Origin: Globodera rostochiensis
Taxonomy: Eukaryota > Nematoda > Chromadorea > Rhabditida > Heteroderidae
DNA: 64,000 nt
Reading direction: 5' to 3'
NCBI GenBank assembly: GCA_018350325.1
Contig: JAEVLN010000014.1
Span: 894,001-958,000 of the forward strand
Shown: piece by piece, positions 1 through 18,345 of the stretch
Layout of the letters: the number at the start of each line of letters is the position of its first letter
How positions within the stretch are numbered: position 1 is the stretch's first letter
Translations under genes and position numbers: made by a program
The notes under the pieces: generated by a model
Databases searched by the model: none
Told to the model about the DNA's origin: nothing
The model's input: the letters and a program-made list of their open reading frames with translations, nothing else

Positions 1-1
1 A

Positions 2-1448
2 TTAGTGGTGGCCCGGAAGGAAAATGTCCCTATCGAGGTTGGCCAACGTTGCGTCTTCCGGCATTTCCGTACCGTCCAGCAGCTTATTCCTATCAGCAAC
101 CAACTGCTCAATGGGCCATGAATACTCTGCCGAACCGTTGATGAACTGATGCTAAATTTGCATGGATTCATTTATCAATTGAAGCAATAAAATTTAATGA
201 ATTATTTTCATGACGGTATAAAAAATTGCAATAATGTTATTTTTTTACCCTTATTCTATGCCATTTTTTGCTCCAAAAAACCCACCGTCAGCAGCTGTGC
301 AGCGCTCCACCGTTCGTCCGCACTTCTGACGAGGCACCGGCTCAGAAAGTCGTTGAACTGCTCTGACCATTGGAACGGCTGGAGAAGCATCGGCGGCTCC
401 GCCTCTTGCAGTCGGCACAACACCAAATTCGGCTGCATGTTGTGGTTGGGCGGCTTCATCTGTGCCATTTCGATGCATGTGATGCCCAGTGACCAAATGT
501 CCACTGAAAAAAAAAATGCATTTTTGGAGCCAATTATCTGATGATCGAATTCAGGAATAAGCTCAAATCCCCCACCTTTTCTCCCGTACGGCTGTTCTTT
601 GGACTTCTCGTAGTCGATCACTTCGGGTGCCATCCAGTACGCGGAGCCGATGACGGACAAAGAACATTGCCGGTTGTTCTCCATGAGTAGTGCAGAGCCA
701 AAGTCTGCTGGAAAACAACAAAAAAAAATCAGAAGAGACAAATCTACCAAAAAAAAAGAAGAAAAAACACTTGCCCAATTTGACGCATGACTCAAAGGTC
801 AGCAAAATGTTGCTCGCCTTCAAGTTCCGGTGGATGATTTTGCGCACGTGGAGAAAATCGAGCGCCAGGCACAGCTTCCGTGTCACGTGTGCAATCTGCG
901 GCTCGTTCAGCGGCTGTCCCCTCTTTGTCATCACTTCGGCCACGGAGCCGGCCTGGCATAGCTCAAAAACCAACTGAAAATAAATATCAAATTAATAACA
1001 CAAAAACAGAGCAGAAATAACAATTTGACTAAAAGAATCGATTAAAATGGGGGGCGGGAAATGTTTGCACCCGTAAACTGCACAAGTTCACAATTTTGAA
1101 CGTACGTAAAGATTTTGTTTGAAGTGATAGAATGCCATCAGCTTGATAATGTTCGGCTGGTCTCGACACTGTTTGAGTGCTTCAACTTCCGCCAGAAAGT
1201 CGTCGAGCTTTTCGTCACTTTGCAGAAGGATTATCTGAAAGGGAATTTTGTTTTGTTTTTATGGGAAAACATTTTTAGCGCTTCACTTTGCAAACGGCGA
1301 ACAATTCCTCGTCCTTGGCACAGCGAACCTTCACAACTCTGTTGCGCTCGCCCAAGCTTATGTAGTGCAACGGAGGCCATTCGTTGTGCAACGGGTTCAC
1401 TGGCTGATGAAACAATTGCGTGAACAGGCTGAACAATGGCATTGGCAT
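2..1448 (-). CDS. SLK/STE20-like kinase-domain protein, probable pseudokinase
   Basis: Six exons, complement(join(2..151,286..503,576..707,775..973,1106..1234,1287..1448)), give 329 residues in one continuous frame. The order is a degenerate glycine loop (LGERNRVVKV), the beta-3 lysine (AVCK, residue 54), an alpha-C helix (DFLAEVEAL), a catalytic loop reading HRNLKASN, an intact ADFG, the STE20 signature GSAYWMAPEV, DIWSLGITCIEMAQ, and a C-terminal SLK-like tail (PIEQLVADRNKLL). The closest family is SLK/LOK (germinal-centre kinase V; C. elegans gck-4). The protein is kinase domain only; the long coiled-coil tail of SLK is absent. The catalytic aspartate of HRD is asparagine (codon at 824-826), so phosphotransfer is doubtful although Lys and DFG remain. 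The intron with its donor at 774 is GC-AG (GCAAGT). The ATG at 1448 lies just inside two possible splice acceptors, which suits an SL trans-spliced start; an upstream exon cannot be excluded. Confidence 0.85.
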
Positions 1449-1485
1449 TGTTTGGAATATTCGCTTCCTGCTGAGAGTTAGTAAG

Positions 1486-1495
1486 CTGAAAGGTT
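1486..1495 (-). promoter_or_regulatory. Candidate spliced-leader trans-splice acceptor upstream of the kinase-like gene
   Basis: On the minus strand the sequence CCTTTCAG lies 37 bases before the ATG at 1448, with no convincing coding exon upstream. Nematode SL acceptors have the form TTTTCAG close to the start codon. A second AG (TCTCAG) lies nearer, at about 1471. It could instead be an ordinary acceptor of a missed first exon. Confidence 0.35.
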
Positions 1496-2715
1496 GGCTA
1501 TAAATGATTAGATGCTGAAAACAATAGATTAGATTAATGTCATATGATAGAATCTGGCTCTAAATTATAAAAAAATCTCTCAGATTGCCTGCCCCATACA
1601 TTGGATTTTTGCCTCCACTTATGGAGAAGATGGGGCTTTCTTTTAACACGAATCCGAGCTCGGATTTTGCAAATGTCGAACCCCGAACCCGAATCGAACA
1701 TTTACTCGAACAAATCTCCCCCATTTAAAAAAAACAATATCAAAACGCACTTTTAAGGACAACGGAAAAGGCAATAATCACGAGTTTTGTTATTTTTTGC
1801 GATTCTCAGACATTTAGGTAAACGTCAAAAAAAATTAAAGTGACATGTTCGAATGAAATGCCATCCCATTTCCATTTACTCTCTTCAATTTAGCGAACTG
1901 ATATTTGGCAGACGGGTAATTCTGGAACGTGCTTTCGTTCAAAATCAAGCCCATTCAAATGCAATTAAAATTCTATTTACCATATTCTTTTGCATTGTAC
2001 ATACATAAATTGTTGGGTGATCAGAAAATGGATGTGACGAGAAAATTCCAACAACTTTTTAAAAATAAATTGTTAAATGGATACAGAGGAGGTGGCTATC
2101 GTTGTACAAAAGGACTTTGCAGTTGGTCTACAATAATGATTTGTGTTCAGAGTTTTAAGAGTAAAAACTCAAATTTTTTTAAGCAAAAATAACGGCGTTA
2201 TTTTTGAATTCTAAAAATTCTGACGCACAAAAAAGCACAACACAAAAATGACTTCTGCGGAATATAATGAAAAATGGTGAAATTATAATATTTGAATAAA
2301 TATTTTAGTGAGCACGTTGGGATTTGGACAATAAAAATGGACGCTCGTTGATTTCAGAGAAAGGAAAAGGGAATAGCACCGAAAAGCAAGCACGCACATC
2401 GGTTGGCCCACCGATCCGAGAGATAACGGGACACAAATGGTGGCATATGTATTAACGATTTTGGTAACGGGGAAGTGTGTGTGTCTTCGTGATCCAACCA
2501 AAATCTCTCTGATCGTGCTATATCTTTATTTAATCAGATCACTTAAAAGTTCCAACAAGACAATAAAACTGATTGATCAAAAAAACAACAAGCCAAATTA
2601 TCTTCAAAGGAACAAAAACAAAAATACCCAGATTCTAATCAAATCTGACCAAAAACAAATCACAAAAACACAGGCGAATGTGTGGTGAGACGAGACCCTG
2701 GCCTCGCTGTTGCTG
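1496..2715. other. Intergenic, between the kinase-like and CNNM genes
   Basis: No exon with convincing coding character was found. The sequence is AT-rich. On the minus strand an AATAAA (plus-strand TTTATT, 2525-2530) lies about 190 bases beyond the CNNM stop and could be its polyadenylation signal. The gap of about 1.27 kb is long for a nematode operon, so the two same-strand genes are probably independent units. Confidence 0.5.
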
Positions 2716-8842
<6,127 letters not shown>

Positions 8843-11762
8843 CCGTCGGTGGTTGGCCGTGAAGAATTTGATTGCGGCAGATTAAAATACAATAAATTGA
8901 AGTTGCTGAATGATTGAGAATTAGGAAAATAATAGAGCCCGGAATTCGGAATTGTAATTCCCGAGACCAGGATTGGCATGTCAACTCTCCTATATCTAGC
9001 AAGATGTATCATATCGAATTTAAATTGTAGGTTTTAGGTGGACACATTGTCAACACGGTACTTCCGATTCCAAAATTTTTTGCGGTCGTCTCCCAGCCCG
9101 TTGTGTGGCATACAAATGTGTGACGATGATAAGAAACGAATTTTACATGCATGTGTATTGATAGTCAAATAAACAAAACAAAAAAGGGGGGGGGGGAGTG
9201 TGACTGCAATGTCTGATGACGACAAATCGGGAAAAAATAGAACAGAAGAGCCTAATCGAATAAAATGCCTTATTTTTACCCTAAAAAATATGCATTTTAA
9301 ATCGGGACTCCAATTCCCGAGGATTGCCGGCTTAAACGCATCATCGAGGAGAATTTCAGCCGTCGAATTGTTAGACATATTGCTCTCGCTGTCTGTCACA
9401 CACTATTTTTTTTATTTGCACTCTCTGCCTCTCTCGCCCGTAGTGTCTGTCCTTTACTCTCTCTTCTTTTCCTCTCCATTTTTCACTATTTCCACGCTTT
9501 TTGTTGCTATCTCTGCATTCATCTGTTCTTTTTTGTTAGACTTTTTGAACCCCATACATAAAAATATTCACCAATTCCTTAAATCAACGACCTTTTTCAA
9601 TTCGTCTGTCGTCGTCTGCGTGCATGTGGATGGGTCGTCTCATGGATGCAAAATTCCCATGAAATTTTTGGAAAGCGGTCGGGGACGCCCGACCGCGCAA
9701 AATAATTTTTTGTTTTGTTTATAGCTTATGAACGTTTAACGTCGATTTGATGATGATTTTTTTATTGAACTTAACCCTGCTGGAGAAAAGCAAACAAAAA
9801 AAAGATTTTGTTGTCATTTCAATCAAGAAAAGCAGACGCTTTTGGGTTTGAACTAACTTTTAAACAAAAACGGGGGTGATTTTGGCGAAAAGCGCCTGAT
9901 AGTGGTGAGAGGCTGAAAAAATTTTCAGCAAAAAAACCATTTTAAGAGAAAGATAGCCCACAAAATTCTCTACAAAACCCAAAAACTGCTAATTTATAAG
10001 CGAAATAGATAACAACTTAATAAATCATTATAATAAGTTTTTAAGGATTTTTTAATAATTAAGCAATTAAAAACTTTGTATTTCAAGTAAGAAATCACGA
10101 TTTTTGCATCTAAAAATTATTGTACTACAGTACTCTTTGCACACGGTCCCCGGAGATGAACGTGTGGGAAAATTGAATACGGGATGAAGTCCCGAATGGA
10201 TGGGGGAGAGAGTTAGTTCATCATTTGCGAGTGTGAATGGGGCGGGGGGGGGGGGGGGTAGAGGCTCTCGGCCCTTTTTCCCCTCGGGAGAATTTTTGGG
10301 AATTTCGGCGGAAGTGTGGGGACGCGGTCCCAGCCGAGCCGCACAGAATGGGGCGGCACAAAAAGTGCATTTGCCGTAAATTGTTCTGTTTGCCAAAAAC
10401 AATTTTCAGATGAAAATGCACACAAAAATATGCACAAACATATGTAAATAATTGGGGTTGGACAATCAACCAGAGAGAGAGAGAGAGGCGCGAACACGTT
10501 CGCTTTTCCTCCTATTTTTAGCATTTTAATTGATTAAGAAATAAATTTATAAAATAATTTTATTTGGATCAATTCTCTTAAAAATATTCCTTCAGCCTGT
10601 TTTCTTGGGAACCGAACGGGAGGGGGGGGGGAGCTTTCTTATAAGCGGGTTCCTGTTGTACGAAGGTTGGACACATTTGATTTGGATCAAAAGCTTCCAT
10701 TTAATTTAATTTTAAATTTTTTGTTCAAAACGATTAATAACCGAATAAACAAATGTATTATGTGTAGCAGCTTTGGTTGTGTTTACTCGTCGCGAGACAA
10801 CCGCTGTCCCTCAAAAAGTCATCTTCAGCGGCGGCGGCGGAAGATGGGACAGTTTTTGATGTCACTTTCGGGAACGGGAATCGATAACATTTTCCTCCTA
10901 TTCCACCCTCAAACACTCACTTCCCTCCCCCACGCCCACCCACCCAACAATCCCCTGGGGGGTCTTTTGCCCAGCCAAAGTCAATTGGGTGAGGGCCATC
11001 CCACCCGCCCACCCCGCCGGGACGGCCACGGAGAACAGCCGTCCGTCCCACCAATCCCCAAAAAATGGGAACAAATTGTCCTGTTTCAACGGACTCTGTT
11101 CTGAACGAATGTTGGAATCAGCCGCAGTGACGTTGTCCGCGGAAAGCCCAAAATTCGTTTTGAGCTTTGATTTGTGTTAACTTGTCTTGCTACCATAATT
11201 CGAAAAACGACGCCAGGGGTTTAAAAGCAAATCGAATTTATGGAGAAATGGAAAGAAAAAACAATTATTCAGTGATGATAATGATCGACGACGGCTTCGG
11301 AACACGCCAAATCGGAAGATGATGTCCTCTAATGAGAATGAGAGATCCACATGGGATTTGATAATTAGTGATGAAAAGAATGGATGGGAGGGGAAGCAGT
11401 GTTTCCACGATCCAAAAATTTTGATTCGGTAACCCTGAATAAAAGTGATCCGGACAATTTCTCAATGTGTGGATCCAAGACATGGACACCAGTGAAAAGT
11501 GGAAGAAAATCTGCTGAATGAGCGAGTGGCTGGCTAACACTCAGTAGCAATTGGCGATTTTTTTTTGTTGGGAGATTGGAAAGCTGACATCACCAAAATC
11601 AAAAAAGTTCGGACAACGACGGAAAAAAAAATTTACGAGATAACACACAAATTGTGTAGAAGAAACGAAACAATTTTGTAAAAGTGGCTAAAATTGATCG
11701 CCAAATCCGTCCCATGGCGTTGTTGTTGCCGATGAACAGCTGCTGCTTTCTCCGCCAGTAGC
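8843..11762. other. Intergenic, between the CNNM start and the hnRNP H/F 3' end
   Basis: No gene could be supported. ORFs here (for example 9200-9724 plus and 10213-10524 minus) lack splice context and family resemblance and are low-complexity. The stretch includes long G runs at 9187-9196, 10243-10258 and 10622-10631 and a GA microsatellite near 10473-10487. Upstream of 8842 the CNNM promoter is expected, but no clear TATA was seen. Confidence 0.5.
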
Positions 11763-14700
11763 CTCAGAATTGGGATGCAGGCCTGAATCATGGAGATTTA
11801 TTGTCACATTGCGTGCTACCACCGGTAAAAAGATATTTTGCTTTTTAAAGACTTCGGGAATTCAAGTCCCCCTACCACCCAAAATCAGTGTCTCATCGCT
11901 CTTGACCCGGTTACAGATATAACTACCGGCATGCAAACAGAGACAGACCAGTTGTAGTCGGTCTTCGGCTGTGCCCCGCCACCAACGTCTCCAGCACCGG
12001 CCCCGTACGCGCCGTAGTAGGCGGTGGAGTAGTCGCCCGGATACTGCCCGTACTGGTGGTGATGCTGCTGTCCCGCACCCGCACCAGCCCCACCGCCCTG
12101 CATTCCCGCAGAAGCCGCACCGCTTTGAGGGTAGTTACCGCTCGCATACGCAGCCACCTGTTGTTGAACGGCCTGCCAAGGAAGGGGAGAGGGGACGACA
12201 CAATGTGCATGAGCGGACCGGGCAGACCCAAAAACCGACAAAAAAGCAACAACCGGACTGAGGAAAGAATGGGCTAATCGTAAAAAAAATTTATTATAAT
12301 TTTTGTGAGGATTTTTGTTAGCAAATTTAATTATAATTGCCTTTTCTGTCGACCCCAAAGCCTGCCCAACAAACAAAAGGGAGAGGAGGCGTGGGACTAT
12401 TCAGTTCATTCATATGCCATCCTCCTCCTTCCTTCTGATGCCAACCACCAAAGCTTGCCTGATGGTAGGGGCTATAGTCAGATGTATAGTCAGGATGCTG
12501 TGAAAAGAGAAAAATGGGGTCGGTGAACATGGCAAATAATCAAGCAATCAACAATATCATCAGAAAGGGTCAGTCAATTTTGAACAATTAAAATTGTGAA
12601 TTGGACGGGTGTCCATGCACTTTTTGTTTCTGTTTGTTTGTTTTAATTGTTAAAGAACAAAGTAGCAAATAAAAGGACAAAAAAACAAACAGAGGTGGAC
12701 ATACTTATTTAAAATAACCCAAAATCGAAAAAATTGTCATCTTCGTTGAAAAAGAAATTCCAGCACCGGTTTTTTGCCCCACACCTCTACCCAAAATGGC
12801 AACAACTACGCGTCACAGACACGCTTACCTGAGCGTATTGTTGTGCCGCCGACGGCATCACGGGCCCAACGGCACCGCCGCCACCGCGACTGCCGCCCTT
12901 CCCGCCGATGCTGTCGTATGTGACATGGGGCGGAATTTTGGCCGACATGGACGGGAACAGCTCCACGTAGCTGAAGAAGTAAAATAAACAAAATCATCAT
13001 TTTTCTCGCCATTTCCTCTACCGATTTCCGATACATTCCCTATCCTTGCTCATTGCTTGGCGTGCGTCAGCCGGTGTTTGGAACTCGACAATGCCGTCAC
13101 CGCTGGAACGACCGTCCGGCATTGTGCCAACCTAAAAATTTAAAAAAGAAAACTGAGAAATTGTTAGTAAACCATTAAAATGTTTTCGGGAAAAAAATAA
13201 AATCGCAGCACTTTTCCAAGTTTGCAAAAAATGCCCCCACCACCAAAAAATTAAAAATTAGCTCTATTTTTGTAATCACGAAAATCTTAAACAAAACCTG
13301 AATGTCCACACAGATCAACGGCGCAAAAAAACGCTCAATGTCATTGCCGGCCAAACGGAACGGAATGCCTCGCATGTAAAGCTAAATGCACGCAAAGTGT
13401 GTACAAAGTTGAGTCACCAAAAATAAATTTCTGAACAGCCCCCCCCTTTAGTTACTCGTCTAAAACCCGTTCAAATTTCGTTTTCAGATTAAAATTGCCT
13501 TCGTCGGCCCAATAGCGGAGCTGCCGCCGTAGCCGCCGCCTCCATAGCCGCCGTATCCGTCGTCGTAGCCGCCGCCACCTGGCATGCCACCTCCTCCGGC
13601 GCCACCGCCGCCGCGTCCACCGCCAAAACCGCCTCCGGCAGCTCCCGGCTGTCGCGGTGTGCCGTAGCCGTAGTTGGGATAGCTCGGGTAGGGGGAGTAG
13701 CGTTGCGAGCCCGGCCCACCTTAAATAAACCGAGTATAAATACCAAAAATAAAGAATGTCTCCAGCTCCACCAACCTCCGTAGCCACCACCACCGCCGCC
13801 ACGACCCATCGGACGACCAGCAGTGCCGCGCTGTTCATAGCCACTCCTAACGAATTATGGTATAAAAAACCCCGACAAACACCAGAAAAAGTCAACAAAA
13901 TAAGTGCATCAAATTTTACTACTAGTAACACATCTCCTCCAAAATGAAAAGATCCTAAAAGTCGCAACAAATCCTCACCCATATCCGCCACCACCTGCAC
14001 CGTATCCGTATGACGCGTAGGGGTCTCCACCACCACCACCCACTTGGGCCAACGCCTTCAGCGGCACAATGTTGTTGGTGGCACGGGCCTTGAACGCTTC
14101 AAAGGCGGCTCCGTCGCTCTTGAACAGTTCCAAATATCTGAAGAGAAAATAAATTAAAAAATTTATGTCGGAAACATATATATATATGGTAATTAAAACA
14201 AACAAAAATTTTTTAGATAAATTTAGAAAAACCAAGTCTCAGTAACACATAAAAATAATTTTTGTGATCAGACCCATTCATGCCCAGAATCACCGATCAT
14301 CATGCCTCTCTAGAGCAAAATCAAAAAGAGGCAAAAATAATCAGCACGAAACAGAATCAATTAAACTGACATATGGCCATGCGGCGGCTCTGGACACAAC
14401 AGATCAGATCTTTACTCACAGGCTTGGTTTTTAGTTTAAAAAATTTCGTTTCTTTTCTCCACCGCCCAACCCTCCTCCATTCCATCCATGCAACCCCGAC
14501 CCTCCCGCGCTTGACCATCCATCCATCCAATTCCAACCCCATATCATTCTCCTCCTCCACCACCGGGGGGTCTTCCAATTCCAACCTCCTCCACCTCCCC
14601 TCCTCTGATCGAACGGGGTCAGAAGAGTTCAATCCATCCTCCGATCAATCTCCTGGGATGGGTTCGCGTGGGTCCACTTGGGAGGGTTGGCAACGACAAC

Positions 14701-17000
14701 AACAACAACAACGACGGAATGGGTGGCGGAACGATTTTTTTTTTTTGTAATTTTAGAATATTTGATTGATTCGAAAAAATAGCCCCCTCTTTTAGATTTG
14801 TTGAAAACAACTTATTATTGAAATTGAAATGTTGAACTAACACAACATCGATCGTGGCACACCGTACCTGGTCCCCATGTGTTGGTTGTTTTGTCCCAAA
14901 GCGCGATCTGCCTCGTCGGCAGTGCCGAATCTGACAAACCCCTCGCCCGTAGGTCGCCCCTCTAGCCCCGGTTCCTTCCCGAACACCACCTCTTCCACGG
15001 TCAACCCTGAGACATTGGTAAATAATGTTTGTTTGAGGGGGGTTCAACCACCACCATCATCAAATCATTACATTTATTTAAAATATAAAAATATTTTATA
15101 GTGTGACTAATAACAATAATAGTTGCGCTGTTTATAATCTCTTCCGTTTTTTTGTTTTAAAAAATGCAGAAACCGTATACGTTATATTACACATTTCGTG
15201 AACAAAATAATTTTCTCTATTTTTTTGCACAGCGATATAAGCAACACACACTATCCATGTTATCATTCACACCATTTATTCTTCGATTCTGTTTTTTATT
15301 ATCAAAAAATTTCAACAAAAACTCCCTCCCGTCCACCACCACCAAAACCACCAGGACGCCCGCCCGCCCACCGCAAGCGCGTGCCATTCATTCATTCGAC
15401 GAGAAAAAATGGATTTTTGGGTTATGCACAGACCTCGGAAGAACTGCTGCACTTGCTCCTTGTTGCAGTTGTAGGGAAGGCCCCGGATGCGCACAAAGCC
15501 TTTGCAGGACAGCGTCTTCTTCATCTACGTGAAGGGAGAGCATAAATTAATTTGAAACAAAAACGAATCTGAAATTCTCTCTCCTATCAAGCCGATTTCC
15601 GGACCCTATTGACGAGAACACAAATCTCGTAAAGTTTTTAATTCCTTGTTTATTGAAATGCCAAACCTGCATGCGCCTCATCAGTTGGTCCATCTCGACG
15701 TCGCCCACTTGGAAAACTAAAATTTAGGAAAAACAATTAATGAGCCATAAACAAAACAAAATATTGGGGAAAACCCTGTCCTTCCACACAAACAAACCTT
15801 CAATGTACCGACTGCCCATCGTTTGCCGGTCCTTGCGCTGTGCTGCGCCCGCCTGGTCTCTGTCCCCAAATTGCACGTAACACTCGCCGGTCGGCTTGCC
15901 GTCAACACTGCTGGTAAAGTGCACGTCGTGAACGGTGAATTCTGCAATAAAATCATTCAAATATCATTATTATAAGAGAATGTGAGTGCTAAATTCATAA
16001 ACAAATTTAATGAATATGTTTTACGAAAGAAAGATTTAGACGGGTCCGGACTCATTCAAGTCCGGCAGAAAGTGACATCAGGATCAGGATGATTTTTTGC
16101 CCGTCTATCAGATCGTGCAATACACGTGTCCAATTAAACCGAATTGCCCAGTTGAGACTTTCGTTTATTTGTTGATTAATCGTCAACAATCAATAGCAAT
16201 AATTTAATAGAACAAATAAAAGCAAACCTCCAAAGAATTTTCGCACGTCATTTTCATTCGCCGAATACGGCAGCCCTCGGCATCGCAAAAAGCTCAGCGG
16301 GTCCACGCGCGAATTTTGTTGTTGTTGCTGCTGCACAGTAACGGCGGCCATCGGTGCGTTAATCTGTGATTTTGTGGGCTTTTTTCGAAAAAAGGAGCTA
16401 ATGTTTGTTTTAAGTTTAAATTCTAATATAACCTAATACATTTTGTTATTAATACGATAAATTATTATATCCATATTATAATTGTTCAAACACACAAAGA
16501 GATATAATTTTATAAATTTTCAATAACATAAACTTATATAAAGGTTTAATTGAGAAACTAAATTTTTTTGGATACTAAAAATGCTAATCTCTTCCGCTTT
16601 GTTTTTCGGTATTACGTGTAATAGATTGTTTGAATTTGATTTTGTTCATTGCTTAAAAACAAATGCATTCCTTGCGTCATTTATAAATTTCTGCGTAAAA
16701 AATATTGTGAATTTTAACATTTCTGGACCATTCCAGAACGGTGACGGGCCAAATTATTCTGAGTCCAGAAAAAAACCAGCGATGGGACAAAATGCAAACC
16801 TGCGGTTGGATGGGCGTAAAGTTCTGCTGCTGTTCTGCGGAGTCGCCGGCCTCATTGGCACCAATCATCACTGGTTTAGCCTCGATGACGGAAACGGCGC
16901 TGTCATCATCGCCTCCGCCATTCACCGCCGAAGGGGCCGCGTCGGTGGCGGCGACGGCATCGGCTTCCGGTACCGAATCATCAGTGCCGCCGTTCATCAT
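11763..17000 (-). CDS. hnRNP H/F-type splicing regulator with three quasi-RRMs
   Basis: Fifteen exons, minus strand: 16800..17000, 16228..16363, 15798..15941, 15667..15716, 15434..15524, 14868..15006, 13979..14137, 13776..13846, 13499..13719, 13298..13381, 13022..13131, 12829..12970, 12459..12497, 11949..12172, 11763..11781. They sum to 610 codons in frame (609 residues). An acidic/Ala-rich N-terminus and a Gln run precede qRRM1 (LRCRGLPYSANENDVRKFF; GSRYIEVF, about 92-167), qRRM2 (VRIRGLPYNCNKEQVQQFF; GTRYLELFKS, about 183-262), a Gly/Tyr-rich linker (285-400), qRRM3 (LYMRGIPFRLAGNDIERFF; GNRYVELFPS, about 405-475) and a Tyr/Gly/Ala-rich tail. This qRRM order and the glycine-rich regions define hnRNP H/F, nuclear proteins that bind G-runs and regulate splicing and polyadenylation; C. 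elegans hrpf-1 and sym-2 are relatives. Two introns appear to be GC-AG (donors at 13498 and 12458). The last exon, 19 nt, is the least certain. Confidence 0.9.
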
Positions 17001-17712
17001 TTGCGCTCGTAGTTTTAAGAGAAAGATTTTGTTTTGCAATTATCTGCTAAAATGTGTTTGCAGCACACAAACACTGAGGAAATTGCTGGGAATGCTCGGA
17101 TTTTTGAGTTAATTTATTTTGTACGTGTCAAGGCTTCGAAATCGTTTAAATTACATTAATGCTTTACATCTCCATCCAAATTAACGTTCATTTAGCAGTG
17201 ATATTTATGCGCAGGAAAGCGAAAACTCATCAAAACGCAAGAAAATGTGCAGAAATGAAAATGGCCGACGACCTCCGCCCCAACGCCCAATGGCAATGAA
17301 GCGGCCAATCAATAAATGCAACGCTGTCCCCCCCCCCCGCCCATGAATTTTGTGGCATCAACGGGCACTTTCAATCCCTCCATTTTTCTGCTTCTTTAAC
17401 TTTTTGTATGCGCCAACAAAATGCCAGAGTTAAAATTTTAAAAGCAGTTATCATAATGGATTCGTTGCAATAATTTAATTCAAATTAAATGAACATGAAC
17501 AGTACGCACAAACCATCTCTTTTCCTTAGCAGGAAATTTTCTAAATCTGTGGTTCACGTGCGAAACGTCCGGGTCGGTGAAATGTCGCAGGTGGTGAAAC
17601 GTCCGTTTTCCATTCGGTGATAAAATGTCAGGGTGATAAAGTGCCCTGTGGAATGCTTGCTATAAAGCCAATTTGTTTATATAAAATTTTAAGTGAAATA
17701 AAACGGTTCCCT
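17001..17712. other. Intergenic, upstream of the hnRNP H/F gene
   Basis: No coding exon seen. At 17560-17640 there is a degenerate repeat of about 15 bp around GGTGAAACGTCCG (variants GTGAAATGTCGC, GATAAAATGTCAG), which runs up to the inverted-repeat element that follows. Confidence 0.4.
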
Positions 17713-18345
17713 ATCCTTTGGGCAGTGGATCGATTGGGCAGTGATCCTTTGGGCAGTGAAATATAATTTTAAAAAATAATTTTTTGAGTACAAGTTGTTT
17801 GTAAGTTATAAGGAAAATTAATTGGGGCGTGCCAGATGATATGAAACGGCACGCAAATACTCCATTGCTCTATTATCAAATTGCAAACAGTTTCTGCAAA
17901 TTTGCATGTTGTCTTCAACTTTTCTGTCCGCTTCAAACTGATAATCGAAGCCTTCTCGAGTTAGAAGGCTTTTGCCTTTTTTTGAAATGACTTCACTACT
18001 ATTCATATCTTAGAATTTAAAAAAAAATAAAAATATCAGTCTATCGTTAGTAAATTATGAATAATTGTGCGAAAATAAAGTTGTTTGGACCTAAAGTTGT
18101 TTGGGCCATCCCCCCCTGTTTCCCCGCCACCCCCCCCCCCCATTCTTTATCTGCCCGGATTGTTCCATCATATTATTAAGAATCAGTCAACATCATCAAA
18201 AACATTTTATTAGCATATTTCTATTTAAAAAATAATAAACCAACTAAAAGTTTTTTATATAAAAAAATATTTAAAAGTTAATTGACTGATTAATTAATTT
18301 TCGCAAAAAAAGTCACTGCCCAAAGGATCCACTGCCCAAACGATC
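17713..18345. mobile_element. Terminal-inverted-repeat element with repeated GGGCAGTG ends
   Basis: The left end (17713-17758) carries three copies of a motif like ATCCTTTGGGCAGTG. The right end (18311-18345) carries the reverse complement twice (CACTGCCCAAAGGATC). About 550 bp of AT-rich DNA lies between, including a short ORF. The arrangement looks like a non-autonomous DNA transposon or MITE. No clear target-site duplication was identified, so the outer limits are approximate. Confidence 0.5.
17818..18006 (-). pseudogene. Short ORF resembling the first half of a FLYWCH zinc finger
   Basis: The 62-residue ORF begins with ATG and contains SKKGKSLLTREGFDYQFEAD, which has the spacing of the start of FLYWCH domains (GK-x-LL-x3-GF-x-Y-F). 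The expected Trp-Cys core is absent or replaced (ICRNCLQFDNRAMEYL). It lies wholly inside the inverted-repeat element. FLYWCH domains occur in Mutator-like transposases and are numerous in some nematodes. I infer a decayed domain carried by the element; a chance ORF is possible. Confidence 0.35.

Noticed and set aside
9200..9724. 174-codon plus ORF with hydrophobic runs
   Set aside because: The hydrophobic part comes from a TC-rich low-complexity stretch; no family match and no convincing exon boundaries.
13452..14039. 195-codon minus ORF in the hnRNP H/F gene
   Set aside because: It runs through an intron and reads the glycine-rich exons out of frame, giving Arg/Trp repeats; the Gly/Tyr frame matches the hnRNP H/F linker.
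18120..18145. C-run region as a CRISPR-like or satellite array
   Set aside because: It is a simple homopolymer tract; no regularly spaced repeats were found, and the window is eukaryotic.
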